Origin: Ralstonia pickettii
GTDB lineage: Bacteria; Pseudomonadota; Gammaproteobacteria; Burkholderiales; Burkholderiaceae
Reading direction: 5' to 3'
Assembly: GCF_016466415.2 (NCBI RefSeq)
Contig: NZ_CP066771.1
Coordinates: 3,224,001-3,288,000 of the forward strand
Length of the DNA stretch: 64,000 nt
In this document: piece after piece, positions 26,065-33,558 of the stretch
Position numbering within the stretch: the stretch's first letter is position 1
Layout of the letters: each line of letters begins with the position of its first letter
Program-made: the position numbers and the translations under genes
The notes under the pieces: generated by a model
Told to the model about the DNA's origin: nothing
What the model saw: only the letters and a program-made list of their open reading frames with translations
Databases searched by the model: none

Positions 26065-27384
26065 TTAGGCGGCTGGCAACCGCACCGTCACCCGCAACCC
26101 GCTGGCACGATCATCCGCCTCGCCGAGTTCCACTTCCCCGCCGAGTCGCCGCACCACCGTACTCACGATCGACAACCCGAGCCCCGAGCCGGTCGCCTCA
26201 TTGCCGAGCACACGATAGAACGGGTCGAACACGCGCGCGCGCTCTTCGATGGGGATGCCGGGCCCGGTGTCCTGCACGGCAATCGACACGACGTGCGCGT
26301 CATTGGCCACCGACAGGTCGATACGTCCGCCTTCCGGCGTGTAGCGAATCGCGTTGTCCACCAGGTTGCGCACTACGACGAAAAGGTCGAGTTCGCTGGC
26401 ATGGACGCGTGCATCGGCTTCGGTGGTGACGCCCATGTCGAGCTGCTTGGCGTCGGCAAGCGGCATGAGGTCTTCCAGCACGCTGCGGAACACGCTCTGG
26501 ACGGAGACGGTGCCAGTTGGCACGCCGGTGGCCTCTTGCGCGCGCGCCAGGGTGAGGAGTTGTTCGAGCAGCCCGCGGCTACGCTCGATGCCCTGGCGCA
26601 GCGTGCCAAGACGCGCCTGCGCGTCGGTTGACATCGCAGCCTGCCCGAGCCGCTCGGCCTGCAGCGACAGTGCGGAGAGGGGCGTGCGCAGTTCGTGCGC
26701 GGCATCGGCGACAAAGCGGTGCTGGGCGTCCATGGACTGTTGCACGCGCGCGAGCAGGCGGTTGATCGCCACCACGAACGGGCGCACCTCGTCGGGCACG
26801 GCTTCGGGCGCGATGGCGTGCAGTTGGCGCTCGTCGCGTTGGTCCACCTCATGCGCCAGCCGCTTGATGGGCGCGAACATCTTGCGCAACACGTGGGCGA
26901 CGGCCAGCAGCAGGATCGGCACAAGTATCAGGAACGGCATCAACGTGCGCAGCGCGCTGTCGCGGGCGGTTTCGTCTCGCACGGCGGTTTCCTGCGCCAC
27001 AGCGATGCGCTGGCCGTTGGCGAGCGTGCGGACCCACACGCGGTAGTCGCGCTTGCCCAGGCGTGCGGTCTGCATGCCGTCGGTCAGCACGGGCAGGTTG
27101 GCCGCAGGCACCGCGCCAGCCGGCGGCAACACCTGCACGATCACGCGCGCCTCCGTGTCCGAGACCTTGGGCGCGTCGGCTGGGTCGCCTGGGGCTGGCA
27201 GATGGCCGGGGTCGAACATCGCCCCCACCTGGCGCAAGACGTCGTCCTGCAATTCATGCGCTTCGCGAAAAGCCGAGGCAAACGCAAAGCCGCCGGCCAA
27301 CATCGCCACCGCCACGATGATCACCGACAGCCACACCGACAGCCGCCGCTGCACGGATGCAGCCGCAGATGTAGCCGCTGTCAT
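26065..27384 (-). CDS. Sensor histidine kinase, QseC-like
   Basis: 439 residues from ATG 27384, which overlaps the response-regulator stop as ATGA. TM1 is near 17-38, a short periplasmic domain follows, and TM2 is near 160-180 (LMPFLILVPILLLAVAHVL). It then has a HAMP-like linker (FAPIKRLAHEVDQRDERQL), H-box RFVADAAHELRTPLSALSLQ, N-box VVRNLVDNAIRYTPEGG and G-boxes DTGPGIP and GSGLGLSIV. It pairs with the upstream OmpR-type regulator. Confidence 0.92.
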   Translation of the reverse strand: MTAATSAAASVQRRLSVWLSVIIVAVAMLAGGFAFASAFREAHELQDDVLRQVGAMFDPGHLPAPGDPADAPKVSDTEARVIVQVLPPAGAVPAANLPVLTDGMQTARLGKRDYRVWVRTLANGQRIAVAQETAVRDETARDSALRTLMPFLILVPILLLAVAHVLRKMFAPIKRLAHEVDQRDERQLHAIAPEAVPDEVRPFVVAINRLLARVQQSMDAQHRFVADAAHELRTPLSALSLQAERLGQAAMSTDAQARLGTLRQGIERSRGLLEQLLTLARAQEATGVPTGTVSVQSVFRSVLEDLMPLADAKQLDMGVTTEADARVHASELDLFVVVRNLVDNAIRYTPEGGRIDLSVANDAHVVSIAVQDTGPGIPIEERARVFDPFYRVLGNEATGSGLGLSIVSTVVRRLGGEVELGEADDRASGLRVTVRLPAA

Positions 27385-28046
27385 TGGCCCCTCGGCACCA
27401 TCCATCCCACTCCCCTGACGTTCTTGATGGCCTGCGCGCCGAGCTTCTTGCGCAGGGCGTGGATGAGGAATTCGACCGCGTTGCTCGCCACCTCGTGGCC
27501 CCAGCCGTAGATGCGCTCTTCCAGCTCCGTGCGCGAAAGGATGGCGCCCGGCCGCAGCATGAGCGCCTGCAGCAATGCAAACTCGCGCGCGGACAGGCGT
27601 ACCGGCTCGGCATCGCCCATGCGCGCTTCGTGCGCGGCGGGATCGAGCGTCAGCACGCCATTGGTGAGCACGGGGCTCGCTGCCCCACCCTTGCGGCGCA
27701 GGACGGCGCGCATGCGGGCGAGCAGTTCAACCATCTCGAAGGGCTTGAGGATGTAGTCATCCGCGCCGCCGTCGAGACCGCGTACGCGCTCATCCACCGC
27801 ATCGCGCGCGGTCAGGATCAGCACCGGGACAGGATTGTCGCGGGCGCGCAGGCTGCCGAGCACTGCATGGCCGTCCTTTCCGGGCAGGCCGAGATCGAGC
27901 AGCAGCAGGTCGTAGTGTTGGTGCGCGGCCACATCCAACGCGGTCTGGCCGTTACGCACCCAGTCCACCGCGTAGGCGGCGTCCTGCAGCGCGGCTTCCA
28001 CGGCCGCGCCAATCATCGGGTCGTCTTCAACTAGGAGGACTCGCAT
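27381..28046 (-). CDS. OmpR-family response regulator, QseB-like
   Basis: 221 residues. The receiver domain shows MRVLLVEDDPMIG, phospho-acceptor Asp in LLLLDLGLPG and Lys in DDYILKPFE. The winged helix is in the last 95 residues (FLIHALRKKLGAQAIKNVRG, VGWMVPRG). It is the first gene of the kinase operon, coupled by a 4-bp overlap. The small exported protein 147 bp upstream on the same strand may share its promoter region. Targets are unknown. Confidence 0.92.
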   Translation of the reverse strand: MRVLLVEDDPMIGAAVEAALQDAAYAVDWVRNGQTALDVAAHQHYDLLLLDLGLPGKDGHAVLGSLRARDNPVPVLILTARDAVDERVRGLDGGADDYILKPFEMVELLARMRAVLRRKGGAASPVLTNGVLTLDPAAHEARMGDAEPVRLSAREFALLQALMLRPGAILSRTELEERIYGWGHEVASNAVEFLIHALRKKLGAQAIKNVRGVGWMVPRGQ

Positions 28047-28193
28047 TCAGTGTCGGGTGAACGGTCAGACCGATTGCAGCGCACCGCGCCGGGCCTGCCA
28101 ACTCGGCGGATTCTCCAGAGCGATGGAGGGAGATTCCGCACCAGTCTGGCGAGGCAGACTTAGACGAGCCATAGCCGCCCGATGGCCGATGCC

Positions 28194-28583
28194 TTACTGC
28201 GCCACCTGCCGCAACTTCCATTCCCCGCTTGGCTGTTTGCACAGCCACGCGGTCCACTGCTCTTTGCTGCTGCCGCGCGCGAGTTCGCTCTGCAGGCGGC
28301 GGCATGATTGGCCGGCGTCGGTCTTGGATTCCAGCGGTGTGATGGTCGCGTCGATGGCGGGCTGCTTGCCCGTCGCCGCAGACGTCCATTGTGCGGGCGT
28401 GTTGTCGGCGGTGCTCCTCAGCACGTCGCCGATGGCCTTGGTGAACGACTTCAACTCCGTCGGGCTCATCGAGCCGATGATGGTGCTGGCCAGCACGTTG
28501 CGGAAATAGGCAAACGACGGCGTGGCAGCAGCAAACAGTGCAGCGCCCGCGAAGGCGAGCGCAAGACGGCGACGATGCGACAT
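28194..28583 (-). CDS. Exported hypothetical protein, surface-antigen-like C-terminus
   Basis: 129 residues with a signal peptide (RRLALAFAGAALFAAATPSFA). The C-terminal part, GQSCRRLQSELARGSSKEQW followed by CKQPSGEWKL, has two Cys and a terminal W-x-L strand. It resembles the C-terminal module of small RT0821/Lpp0805-type surface proteins. This similarity is by eye only. It could be periplasmic or outer-membrane associated. Confidence 0.6.
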   Translation of the reverse strand: MSHRRRLALAFAGAALFAAATPSFAYFRNVLASTIIGSMSPTELKSFTKAIGDVLRSTADNTPAQWTSAATGKQPAIDATITPLESKTDAGQSCRRLQSELARGSSKEQWTAWLCKQPSGEWKLRQVAQ

Positions 28584-28689
28584 GGGGTCCCCCAGGATGT
28601 GAAGAAAAAGGTGCCTTCATCCTAAACCATGCCGCGTCGGGCTGTGGGGGTGCGCGCAGCGGAGCGTAGCTGCGACCGCCCCGCCGCCG

Positions 28690-29124
28690 TCAAGCCTTGG
28701 GCGCCTTCACGAGCACCACCGGGCATTCGGCATGGGCGAGCACCCGGCCCGCCACCGAGCCCATCAGCGCCTCGACGAACACGCCGCGCCCGTGCGAGCC
28801 CATGACGATGGCCGCCGCCCCCGCGCTTTGAGCGTGATGCACGATGCGCTCCGGCGGAAAACCCACCAGCGCGTGCCGCTCGAACGGCACGCCTGCCGCA
28901 CCCAGGATCGCGCAGACCGAGGCCATGGCGCCGGTGCTTTCCTCCGCGTACCACGCATCAACCTCTGCCTTGCCGACGAGCGATTTGATGTCGCCGGAGA
29001 GGTCCGGCATGCAATGCACGACGTGCACCGTCACGTCGCTGCCGAAGAGCGTCTTGTCGGCAATGCAGCGGGCGGCCGCATCGGAGTAGTTCGATCCGTC
29101 CGTTGCCAGCACTAGGGTTTTCAT
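28690..29124 (-). CDS. Universal stress protein (UspA family)
   Basis: 144 residues. It begins MKTLVLATDGSNYSDAAAR and has the nucleotide-binding signature MGSHGRGVFVEALMGSVAGR and the C-terminal strand CPVVLVKAP. It is probably an ATP-binding UspA-like protein; such proteins accumulate in starvation or stress. It is monocistronic, with a divergent thioesterase gene 184 bp away. Confidence 0.9.
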   Translation of the reverse strand: MKTLVLATDGSNYSDAAARCIADKTLFGSDVTVHVVHCMPDLSGDIKSLVGKAEVDAWYAEESTGAMASVCAILGAAGVPFERHALVGFPPERIVHHAQSAGAAAIVMGSHGRGVFVEALMGSVAGRVLAHAECPVVLVKAPKA

Positions 29125-29308
29125 GTGGCCTCCTTGCCATGTCTGGGGGCCGCGCCCGTGCGCGGTGGGTGTCTGCTTCCAACGTAAGCGCTGCTGAAAG
29201 CCGCGCGTTGATACGCGTCAACGGAAGCGCCATGGTGCGGCGGCGCGGTCAGCGCTTGCACAGGAAGGCAGGCAAAATGCGCAAGTTGACCCAGACGCCG
29301 CGCCCCAC

Positions 29309-29752
29309 ATGACAACCACGCCATCCCTTTCCGATTACCCGCTGCAGTCGACCGACAAGCTCCGCTACGGCGACACCGACCGCCAGGGCCACATCAACAA
29401 CGCCGTCTTCGCCACGTACCTGGAAACGGGCCGCGTCGAGATGCTGTTCACGCCCGACAACCCGCTGGCGGCGCCGGGCTGCGAGTTCGTCATCGCGCAG
29501 CTCGTGCTCGACTTCCGCAACGAAATCCTCTGGCCCGGTTCCGTGCAGATCGGCACGCGCGTGGCGAGCGTCGGCCGCAGCTCGGTCAAGCTCGAGCAGG
29601 CCATCTTCCAGAACGGCCAGTGCGCCGCCACGTCGCAATCGGTGATCGTGCAGATCGACGTTGCCACGCGCCAATCAAGCCCCATTACCGACAGCGCCCG
29701 CCAGCGTTTGGCTGCGCTTACCGCCACCCCCGCCGGCGCTGAAGCGGAGTGA
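29309..29752 (+). CDS. 4HBT-like hotdog acyl-CoA thioesterase
   Basis: 147 residues. The motif LRYGDTDRQGHINNAVFATYLETGR carries the catalytic Asp and HxNN pattern of the 4-hydroxybenzoyl-CoA thioesterase/YbgC group. The remaining strands fit the hotdog fold. Cytoplasmic; the acyl substrate is unknown. The start codon has only a weak ribosome site. Confidence 0.85.
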   Translation: MTTTPSLSDYPLQSTDKLRYGDTDRQGHINNAVFATYLETGRVEMLFTPDNPLAAPGCEFVIAQLVLDFRNEILWPGSVQIGTRVASVGRSSVKLEQAIFQNGQCAATSQSVIVQIDVATRQSSPITDSARQRLAALTATPAGAEAE

Positions 29753-29861
29753 CGCGCGCTGTACGCAAACGAACGCCCGCAGAAAATTTTTAACTTTGCT
29801 TGCACTTGCGCCCCTTGCCGGTGGGAAGATGGCTCTCCCGTTCAATCACGCGGAGGTGACC

Positions 29862-30083
29862 ATGGGACTGTTGGATGAAGTGGGCAAGATCGCCGGCGCC
29901 GTCGCCGCGGTTGAAGCCGCCGAGAAAGTCGATCCGGATGCCGGCCTGCTGACCAAGGCCGTCGCCGCCGTCGCCGGTTTCAAGGGCGCGGGCGCGCTGG
30001 AAGAGATGATCGAAAAGAAGGACGAAGCCAAGGCCGAAGGCGCCGAGGCCGCTCCGGAAGATGGGGCTGCGCCGCAGGCTTGA
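29862..30083 (+). CDS. Small acidic Ala/Glu-rich protein
   Basis: 73 residues from ATG 29862 with CGGAGG about 6 nt upstream and a strong terminator 30 bp after the stop. It is therefore a well-delimited single-gene unit. The sequence is helical and charged (LLDEVGKIAGAVAAVEAAEK, MIEKKDEAKAEGAEAA) with no Cys and no TM segment. Function unknown; it may be a small stress-linked protein. Confidence 0.65.
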   Translation: MGLLDEVGKIAGAVAAVEAAEKVDPDAGLLTKAVAAVAGFKGAGALEEMIEKKDEAKAEGAEAAPEDGAAPQA

Positions 30084-30111
30084 TTGCTTGCAGGCTCAAA
30101 AGGATTTGGGG

Positions 30112-30139
30112 ACCCCCGCCGGTTGGCGGGGTTTTTGTT
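30112..30139 (+). terminator. Rho-independent terminator
   Basis: ACCCCCGCC pairs with GGCGGGGT around a GGTT loop and is followed by TTTTGTTTT. It ends the small acidic gene. It also marks the left edge of the low-GC T6SS cargo island. Confidence 0.85.
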
Positions 30140-30167
30140 TTATCGAACCGATGAGCCCGCTGCGGCC

Positions 30168-30803
30168 TTATGGTTCAACCCAATTGTCTGGAGCGCATAG
30201 CTTCATTGATTTCAAGGGAATTGCTCCAAAGACATTCTCTTTTGGAATCAGGGAGAAGTATTTCCAGTCGGTTTCATTGACGAAAACCTCTCCGCTCTTG
30301 CATAGCATGTGTGCCTGCCTTGGTTGTTTTCCGCATGAAGCACCGCCAATTGCACAACGTTGCCATTGAGCAATCATGCCGACAGATTGAGGTTGGCCCT
30401 TCTTGAGTTCTGTGTACGTCTGAACATCGCGGGTCGCAATCGCCATATACATGAAGTCCAAGTCCGGCTGTACGGGCCTTGCTGCCTCTGCTCTGAGATA
30501 CCGTGTGTGTAAATTAAAGACGTAGTGAACAAAGGCTAAAAGAATGGCCACTAGCATTAATGTCGACAAAGTGGCGGCTATTCGACGTGTCGTAGAGTTT
30601 CTTTTGCGTGTCAAGAAAAATCCGAGAATCGGGAATGCGAGAACAGTTGCGAGACCCGACAGCAAGGCGGCTTCGAGTTCGGGGCTTGCGCAATCCAATC
30701 CGCACCCGGGGTTGTTGTCAAAGGCGGTCATGATGCGTATGACGATCGCGGCAGTTACGAAACCGGCAAGTACGAAACCCATTAGCATCATCACGCGCTT
30801 CAC
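30168..30803 (-). CDS. Three-TM protein with Cys-rich C-terminal domain, candidate Tae4 immunity
   Basis: 211 residues. Hydrophobic segments lie at about 4-27, 46-66 and 76-97, then a soluble C-terminal domain of about 115 residues with four Cys (WQRCAIGGASCGKQ, HMLCKSGE, KLCAPDNW). Two more Cys lie in the first loop (GCGLDCASPE). With an N-in topology, the loop and the C-terminal domain face the periplasm, where Tae4 acts and disulfides form. The start overlaps the Tae4 stop by 4 bp, so the genes are coupled. Position argues for immunity, yet it does not resemble the small soluble Tai4. GC content is well below the flanks. Family not recognised. Confidence 0.6.
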   Translation of the reverse strand: MKRVMMLMGFVLAGFVTAAIVIRIMTAFDNNPGCGLDCASPELEAALLSGLATVLAFPILGFFLTRKRNSTTRRIAATLSTLMLVAILLAFVHYVFNLHTRYLRAEAARPVQPDLDFMYMAIATRDVQTYTELKKGQPQSVGMIAQWQRCAIGGASCGKQPRQAHMLCKSGEVFVNETDWKYFSLIPKENVFGAIPLKSMKLCAPDNWVEP

Positions 30804-31456
30804 TTAACCTCCCAAAAGAGAATTTTCTTGGAGTCACCCAAATCAGAGAAGCCAAACGATGATCTAGGGAAGAGCGAATTCATTCCGAACATTCGGCCGA
30901 CGGTTGCGATTGAGTTAATTGGCCCGCTGATTGTCAACCGCGAGCCGTTCCAAAGATCAATATGGCCACCGCTGGCGTCGCCGGCAGAATCGCTGCTGCG
31001 AGACCAGTAGCTGTCGAACATGATGATGCCGGTTCTCCCCTTGACCTTCGATTCCCAATCCCTGCCTGTAATGTCTTCCGTTCTACGCAGTCCACAAAAC
31101 GGGTGCTTGCTCAACCAAGACCCCATCTGATCCGCAAGGACAGCCGTGTACCTACCCTCCATCAGAATGCGCCCAAATTGGTGACCGGGCTTGACTGACA
31201 CATTCGCAGGCGTGAACGACTTCATTTCTATGCCGACCTTGTGCAACGTCACACTCATCCGAATCGCGCACTGGTTTCCGAAGCCGGGTGGCACGCCGCC
31301 GGTCTTGGCATCCCGATAGGGCTCGCCCGTGACGTAGTTGTCCCAAAGGTCGGAAAACTTCACCGCTGGCACGTCGATCTTGCACACCGAGCCCCGCGTT
31401 GTATTGGTCCGAACCTGCGCCTTTTGTTTGAGCGGTTTGCGTTGCGCTGCCGTCAT
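30800..31456 (-). CDS. T6SS peptidoglycan amidase effector, Tae4 family
   Basis: 218 residues. The family signature KFSDLWDNYVTGEPY is followed by catalytic Cys63 in GNQCAIRMSVTLHKVGIEM and His165 in SGGHIDLWNGSRL, the NlpC/P60-type Cys-His pair. Tae4 effectors cleave the peptide stem between D-Glu and mDAP in the target periplasm. The gene overlaps the upstream PAAR gene and the downstream membrane gene by 4 bp each, which fits a delivery-toxin-immunity unit. The N terminus (about 1-30) is basic and lacks a Sec signal, as expected for T6SS cargo. Base composition is lower in GC than the surroundings, indicating acquisition. Confidence 0.85.
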   Translation of the reverse strand: MTAAQRKPLKQKAQVRTNTTRGSVCKIDVPAVKFSDLWDNYVTGEPYRDAKTGGVPPGFGNQCAIRMSVTLHKVGIEMKSFTPANVSVKPGHQFGRILMEGRYTAVLADQMGSWLSKHPFCGLRRTEDITGRDWESKVKGRTGIIMFDSYWSRSSDSAGDASGGHIDLWNGSRLTISGPINSIATVGRMFGMNSLFPRSSFGFSDLGDSKKILFWEVK

Positions 31457-32028
31457 GCCTGTGCCTCCGTTTGCTTTGCCAGTGCCTCGTCGCCCCAGAG
31501 CACCGTGTATGGCTCTTCACCTTGCGTATCAATGCGCGGCAGCAATCCATTTGCGGGTACCCGCCCTGAGAAAGTGCGGCCGTCTTCGGTTTCGATGTAA
31601 TACGGGATGCCCTCAAGGGCTGCGGACACGAGATGCGCCTGTTCGTCGTACGAAGAACAGGCATTGAAGTGCCTTGTCGCTGACAGCGCAGTACGCAAAG
31701 GGTTACTGCTTTCACCGAACCCCAGTGCAGCAAGCTCATGGTGCTCAAAACTCTGGAAGCTGTCGTTTTGAGACGCAATCATGATTGGCGGAGGCTGGCA
31801 TTTGCAGATGCAGACGTCCCCCTCGAGTGCCTGCTCTTTCTCCATCATGAAATCGGGCCATCGCGGCCCTTGTGCGGCGATCAAGCCAACGGTCTTGCAT
31901 GCGTGGCAGTAGACCTTGGCCCCAATGAATGCCAGCGCGGTACCGTTGTGCGTGCAGGTTTCCTCGCCTTCAAGCACTTCAGCTCCGACGGTTGATCCGT
32001 CGCCCTTCTTCAGAAAGTTGCGCCTCAA
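31453..32028 (-). CDS. PAAR-domain spike-tip protein with C-terminal extension
   Basis: 191 residues from TTG 32028, chosen because GAGGAGG lies 6 nt upstream and the product then starts RRNFLKKGDGSTVGAEVLEG, the PAAR opening. The PAAR domain (about 1-90) includes GTALAFIGAKVYCHACKTVG, GPRWPDFMMEKEQALEGD and CICKCQPPPIMIASQ. A C-terminal extension of about 95 residues (AALEGIPYYIETEDGRTFSG, LPRIDT, YTVLWGDEAL) resembles the small adaptor region often found on PAAR and VgrG proteins. PAAR proteins sharpen the VgrG spike and carry the effector. Its stop overlaps the Tae4 start. Confidence 0.85.
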   Translation of the reverse strand: MRRNFLKKGDGSTVGAEVLEGEETCTHNGTALAFIGAKVYCHACKTVGLIAAQGPRWPDFMMEKEQALEGDVCICKCQPPPIMIASQNDSFQSFEHHELAALGFGESSNPLRTALSATRHFNACSSYDEQAHLVSAALEGIPYYIETEDGRTFSGRVPANGLLPRIDTQGEEPYTVLWGDEALAKQTEAQA

Positions 32029-32116
32029 GTTAACCTCCTCGTTGGTGTTAGTCCTCGAGGATTCTCTTGGCCGAACGAAGCACCACGCGGCATTTGGCGA
32101 AATATTACGAATAGGA

Positions 32117-32320
32117 TGGATGTATCCGATCGCTATAATCCCCACCGTCACCGCACCAACGGTGACTGGGTTTAGCAGCCCACCCCTTTTTCCCAGACGG
32201 ACAGCCGCCTCCGCGCGGCATTTTTGTGTCCGGTGCTTGTGCACGCCTATGTGTTTTATGGCGGGCCGGGCGGTGAGACCTTCGGGTCTGCCGGTAGCTG
32301 GGATAGGGCCGGTCTGCTAA
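32117..32320 (+). CDS. Ash-like small leader ORF
   Basis: A 67-residue ORF containing TGFSSPPLFPRRTAA, then FMAGRAVRPSGLPVAGIGP. This resembles by eye the poorly characterised Ash-family ORFs found upstream of P4-like satellite prophage and island genes. It coincides with a DNA element repeated at 57.1 kb. No good ribosome site is visible, so it may be a conserved RNA/DNA leader rather than an expressed protein. Confidence 0.35.
   Translation, partial: WMYPIAIIPTVTAPTVTGFSSPPLFPRRTAASARHFCVRCLCTPMCFMAGRAVRPSGLPVAGIGPVC
32168..32249 (+). repeat. Dispersed leader element, copy A
   Basis: About 82 bp beginning GGGTTTAGCAGCCCACC and ending GTCCGGTGCTTGTGCACG-CCTA. It matches with high identity the inverted copy at 57141-57221. 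The conserved core includes CCAGACGGACAGCCGCCT and a GCGCGGC stem region. Both copies precede the same small gene or its remnant in the same orientation, so it is probably a mobile or island-associated regulatory leader. Confidence 0.75.
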
Positions 32321-32393
32321 CGCCGTCGTCAGGCCCGCCACCCTTGTTTAGCAGCGAGCGGCGAGCCTCCATCAACCTATCCCCGGAGGCCAC

Positions 32394-32495
32394 ATGGCTA
32401 CCGCACTCAGCGGGCATCGCCTCGCGTCTTATCCTTCCCCTCCACCTTGGCGCTGCAGGCTTCCCACGCAACCGGGAGGTGCCGCATGTCGCTGA
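32394..32495 (+). CDS. 33-residue leader ORF coupled to downstream gene
   Basis: ATG 32394 has CCGGAGG 5 nt upstream, a better ribosome site than many real genes here. The ORF (MATALSGHRLASYPSPPPWR...) stops at 32495, inside the first codons of the gene that starts at 32486. Its stop overlaps the downstream start region, so translation of the two is probably coupled. It may be a small leader peptide; the product itself resembles nothing I know. Confidence 0.4.
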   Translation: MATALSGHRLASYPSPPPWRCRLPTQPGGAACR

Positions 32496-32770
32496 CCAAA
32501 ACCCGCCTCTACCTGGATGGCGCGGTGTCAGCGCGCGCGTTTCTGTGCCGCACGCACAGCGTCATGCGCGACCCTGGGCATTGCCGGCCCGGCAGGCTGC
32601 GCGAGCAGCTCACGTACTTTTCGGAACACGCGTATCCGCCGGCATTCGTGAAAGGCTTTATCGATGCCATCGACGCGTATCTGTCGATGTCGCTCGGGGG
32701 GAGCGACGTGGATCCGCACACGTGGGAGGTATTGGCCGCCATCGAGCGCCGGCGGGTTTCCGCCGCATAA
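32486..32770 (+). CDS. Small hypothetical island protein
   Basis: 94 residues from ATG 32486 with GGGAGG upstream. The C-terminal half, FVKGFIDAIDAYLSMSLGGS followed by VDPHTWEVLAAIERRR, is paralogous to a truncated copy at 56998-57120 (FLDAIGAFVLTTLEGRQVNP, ETWEVLTAVERAGENQ). The pattern of leader element plus this gene occurs twice in the window. No TM or signal. Function unknown; the association with an Ash-like leader suggests an integrated-element origin. Confidence 0.6.
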   Translation: MSLTKTRLYLDGAVSARAFLCRTHSVMRDPGHCRPGRLREQLTYFSEHAYPPAFVKGFIDAIDAYLSMSLGGSDVDPHTWEVLAAIERRRVSAA

Positions 32771-32887
32771 GAACAGTTGGACACATCCCCGAGACGTGCG
32801 GGGATGCCGGCACCACGCCGCAACGCCGTGGAGGGCGCTGTGGCATGCTGGGCCCTCACATTTGAGAAGGACACAGCGGGAGCCATC

Positions 32888-33544
32888 TTGAAGCTCGATC
32901 ACATTGCCGTCGTTGCGCAATCGCTTGAGCAAGCGCAGGCCTATGCCTCGCAGCGGTTCGGCGTGGAGCTGCCTGCCGGCGGCAAGCATCCCTTGATGGG
33001 CACGCACAACCTGGTCACGCGGATTGCGCCCGGCGTTTTTCTGGAGTTCATCGCCATCGACCCGGAGGCGGCTGCGCCCAACAGGACGCGCTGGTTTGCG
33101 CTCGACCGCCTGACGCGGGAAGGCACATTGGAACAGGCGCCACGGTTGTTCGGATGGGTCGCGAGCGTTCCGGATCTGGCGCGCAACGTAAGCGAATCAC
33201 CGCAGCACGAATTGCTCGAAGTGACGCGTGGCGATTTGCGATGGCACTTCTTTCAACGCAGCGACGGCGAAGCGGAAGCGGGCGGTTGCTGGCCCGCACT
33301 CATCGATTGGGCCGGCGGCCAAAGCCCGGTCGGCAGGATGCAGGAGGTTGGGCTGCGCCTGAACCAATTCCAACTCGCACATCCGGAGATGCCGGCCATC
33401 CGCGCAAAGCTTCAGGGGCTGGGGTGGGATGCTTCCGAACCGGAGAACCGATACGTCGAATTGTCGGAGGCGGCACGGCCGGCTTTGACGCTTGTGCTCG
33501 ATACGCCGAATGGGCTCGTGCAGATCGAAGGCGGCGGCCTGTAA
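32888..33544 (+). CDS. Glyoxalase-like (VOC fold) protein
   Basis: 218 residues from TTG 32888, supported by GGGAG 7 nt upstream and the homologous start KLDHIAVVAQSLEQAQAYAS. The beta-alpha-beta pattern with PLMGTHNLVTRIAPGVFLEF and a second half ending LVLDTPNGLVQIEGG fits the Glyoxalase_3 type of VOC protein. Enzymatic function unknown. It is convergent with the LysR gene that follows. Confidence 0.75.
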   Translation: MKLDHIAVVAQSLEQAQAYASQRFGVELPAGGKHPLMGTHNLVTRIAPGVFLEFIAIDPEAAAPNRTRWFALDRLTREGTLEQAPRLFGWVASVPDLARNVSESPQHELLEVTRGDLRWHFFQRSDGEAEAGGCWPALIDWAGGQSPVGRMQEVGLRLNQFQLAHPEMPAIRAKLQGLGWDASEPENRYVELSEAARPALTLVLDTPNGLVQIEGGGL

Positions 33545-33558
33545 CCGCTGGCCACGTG

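Larger units (their letters stand above)
32029..32485. other. Leader region between divergent PAAR and small ORF genes
   Basis: 457 bp separating the PAAR operon (minus) from the small gene at 32486 (plus). The left part is AT-rich and probably holds the PAAR promoter. The rest holds the repeat element at 32168-32249, an Ash-like small ORF and a 33-codon leader ORF, all described separately. Confidence 0.5.

Noticed and set aside
30168-30803. Tai4-type immunity protein as a firm name for the gene after Tae4
   Set aside because: Tai4 proteins are small and soluble. This one has three TM segments and no recognised similarity, so only a candidate immunity role is stated.
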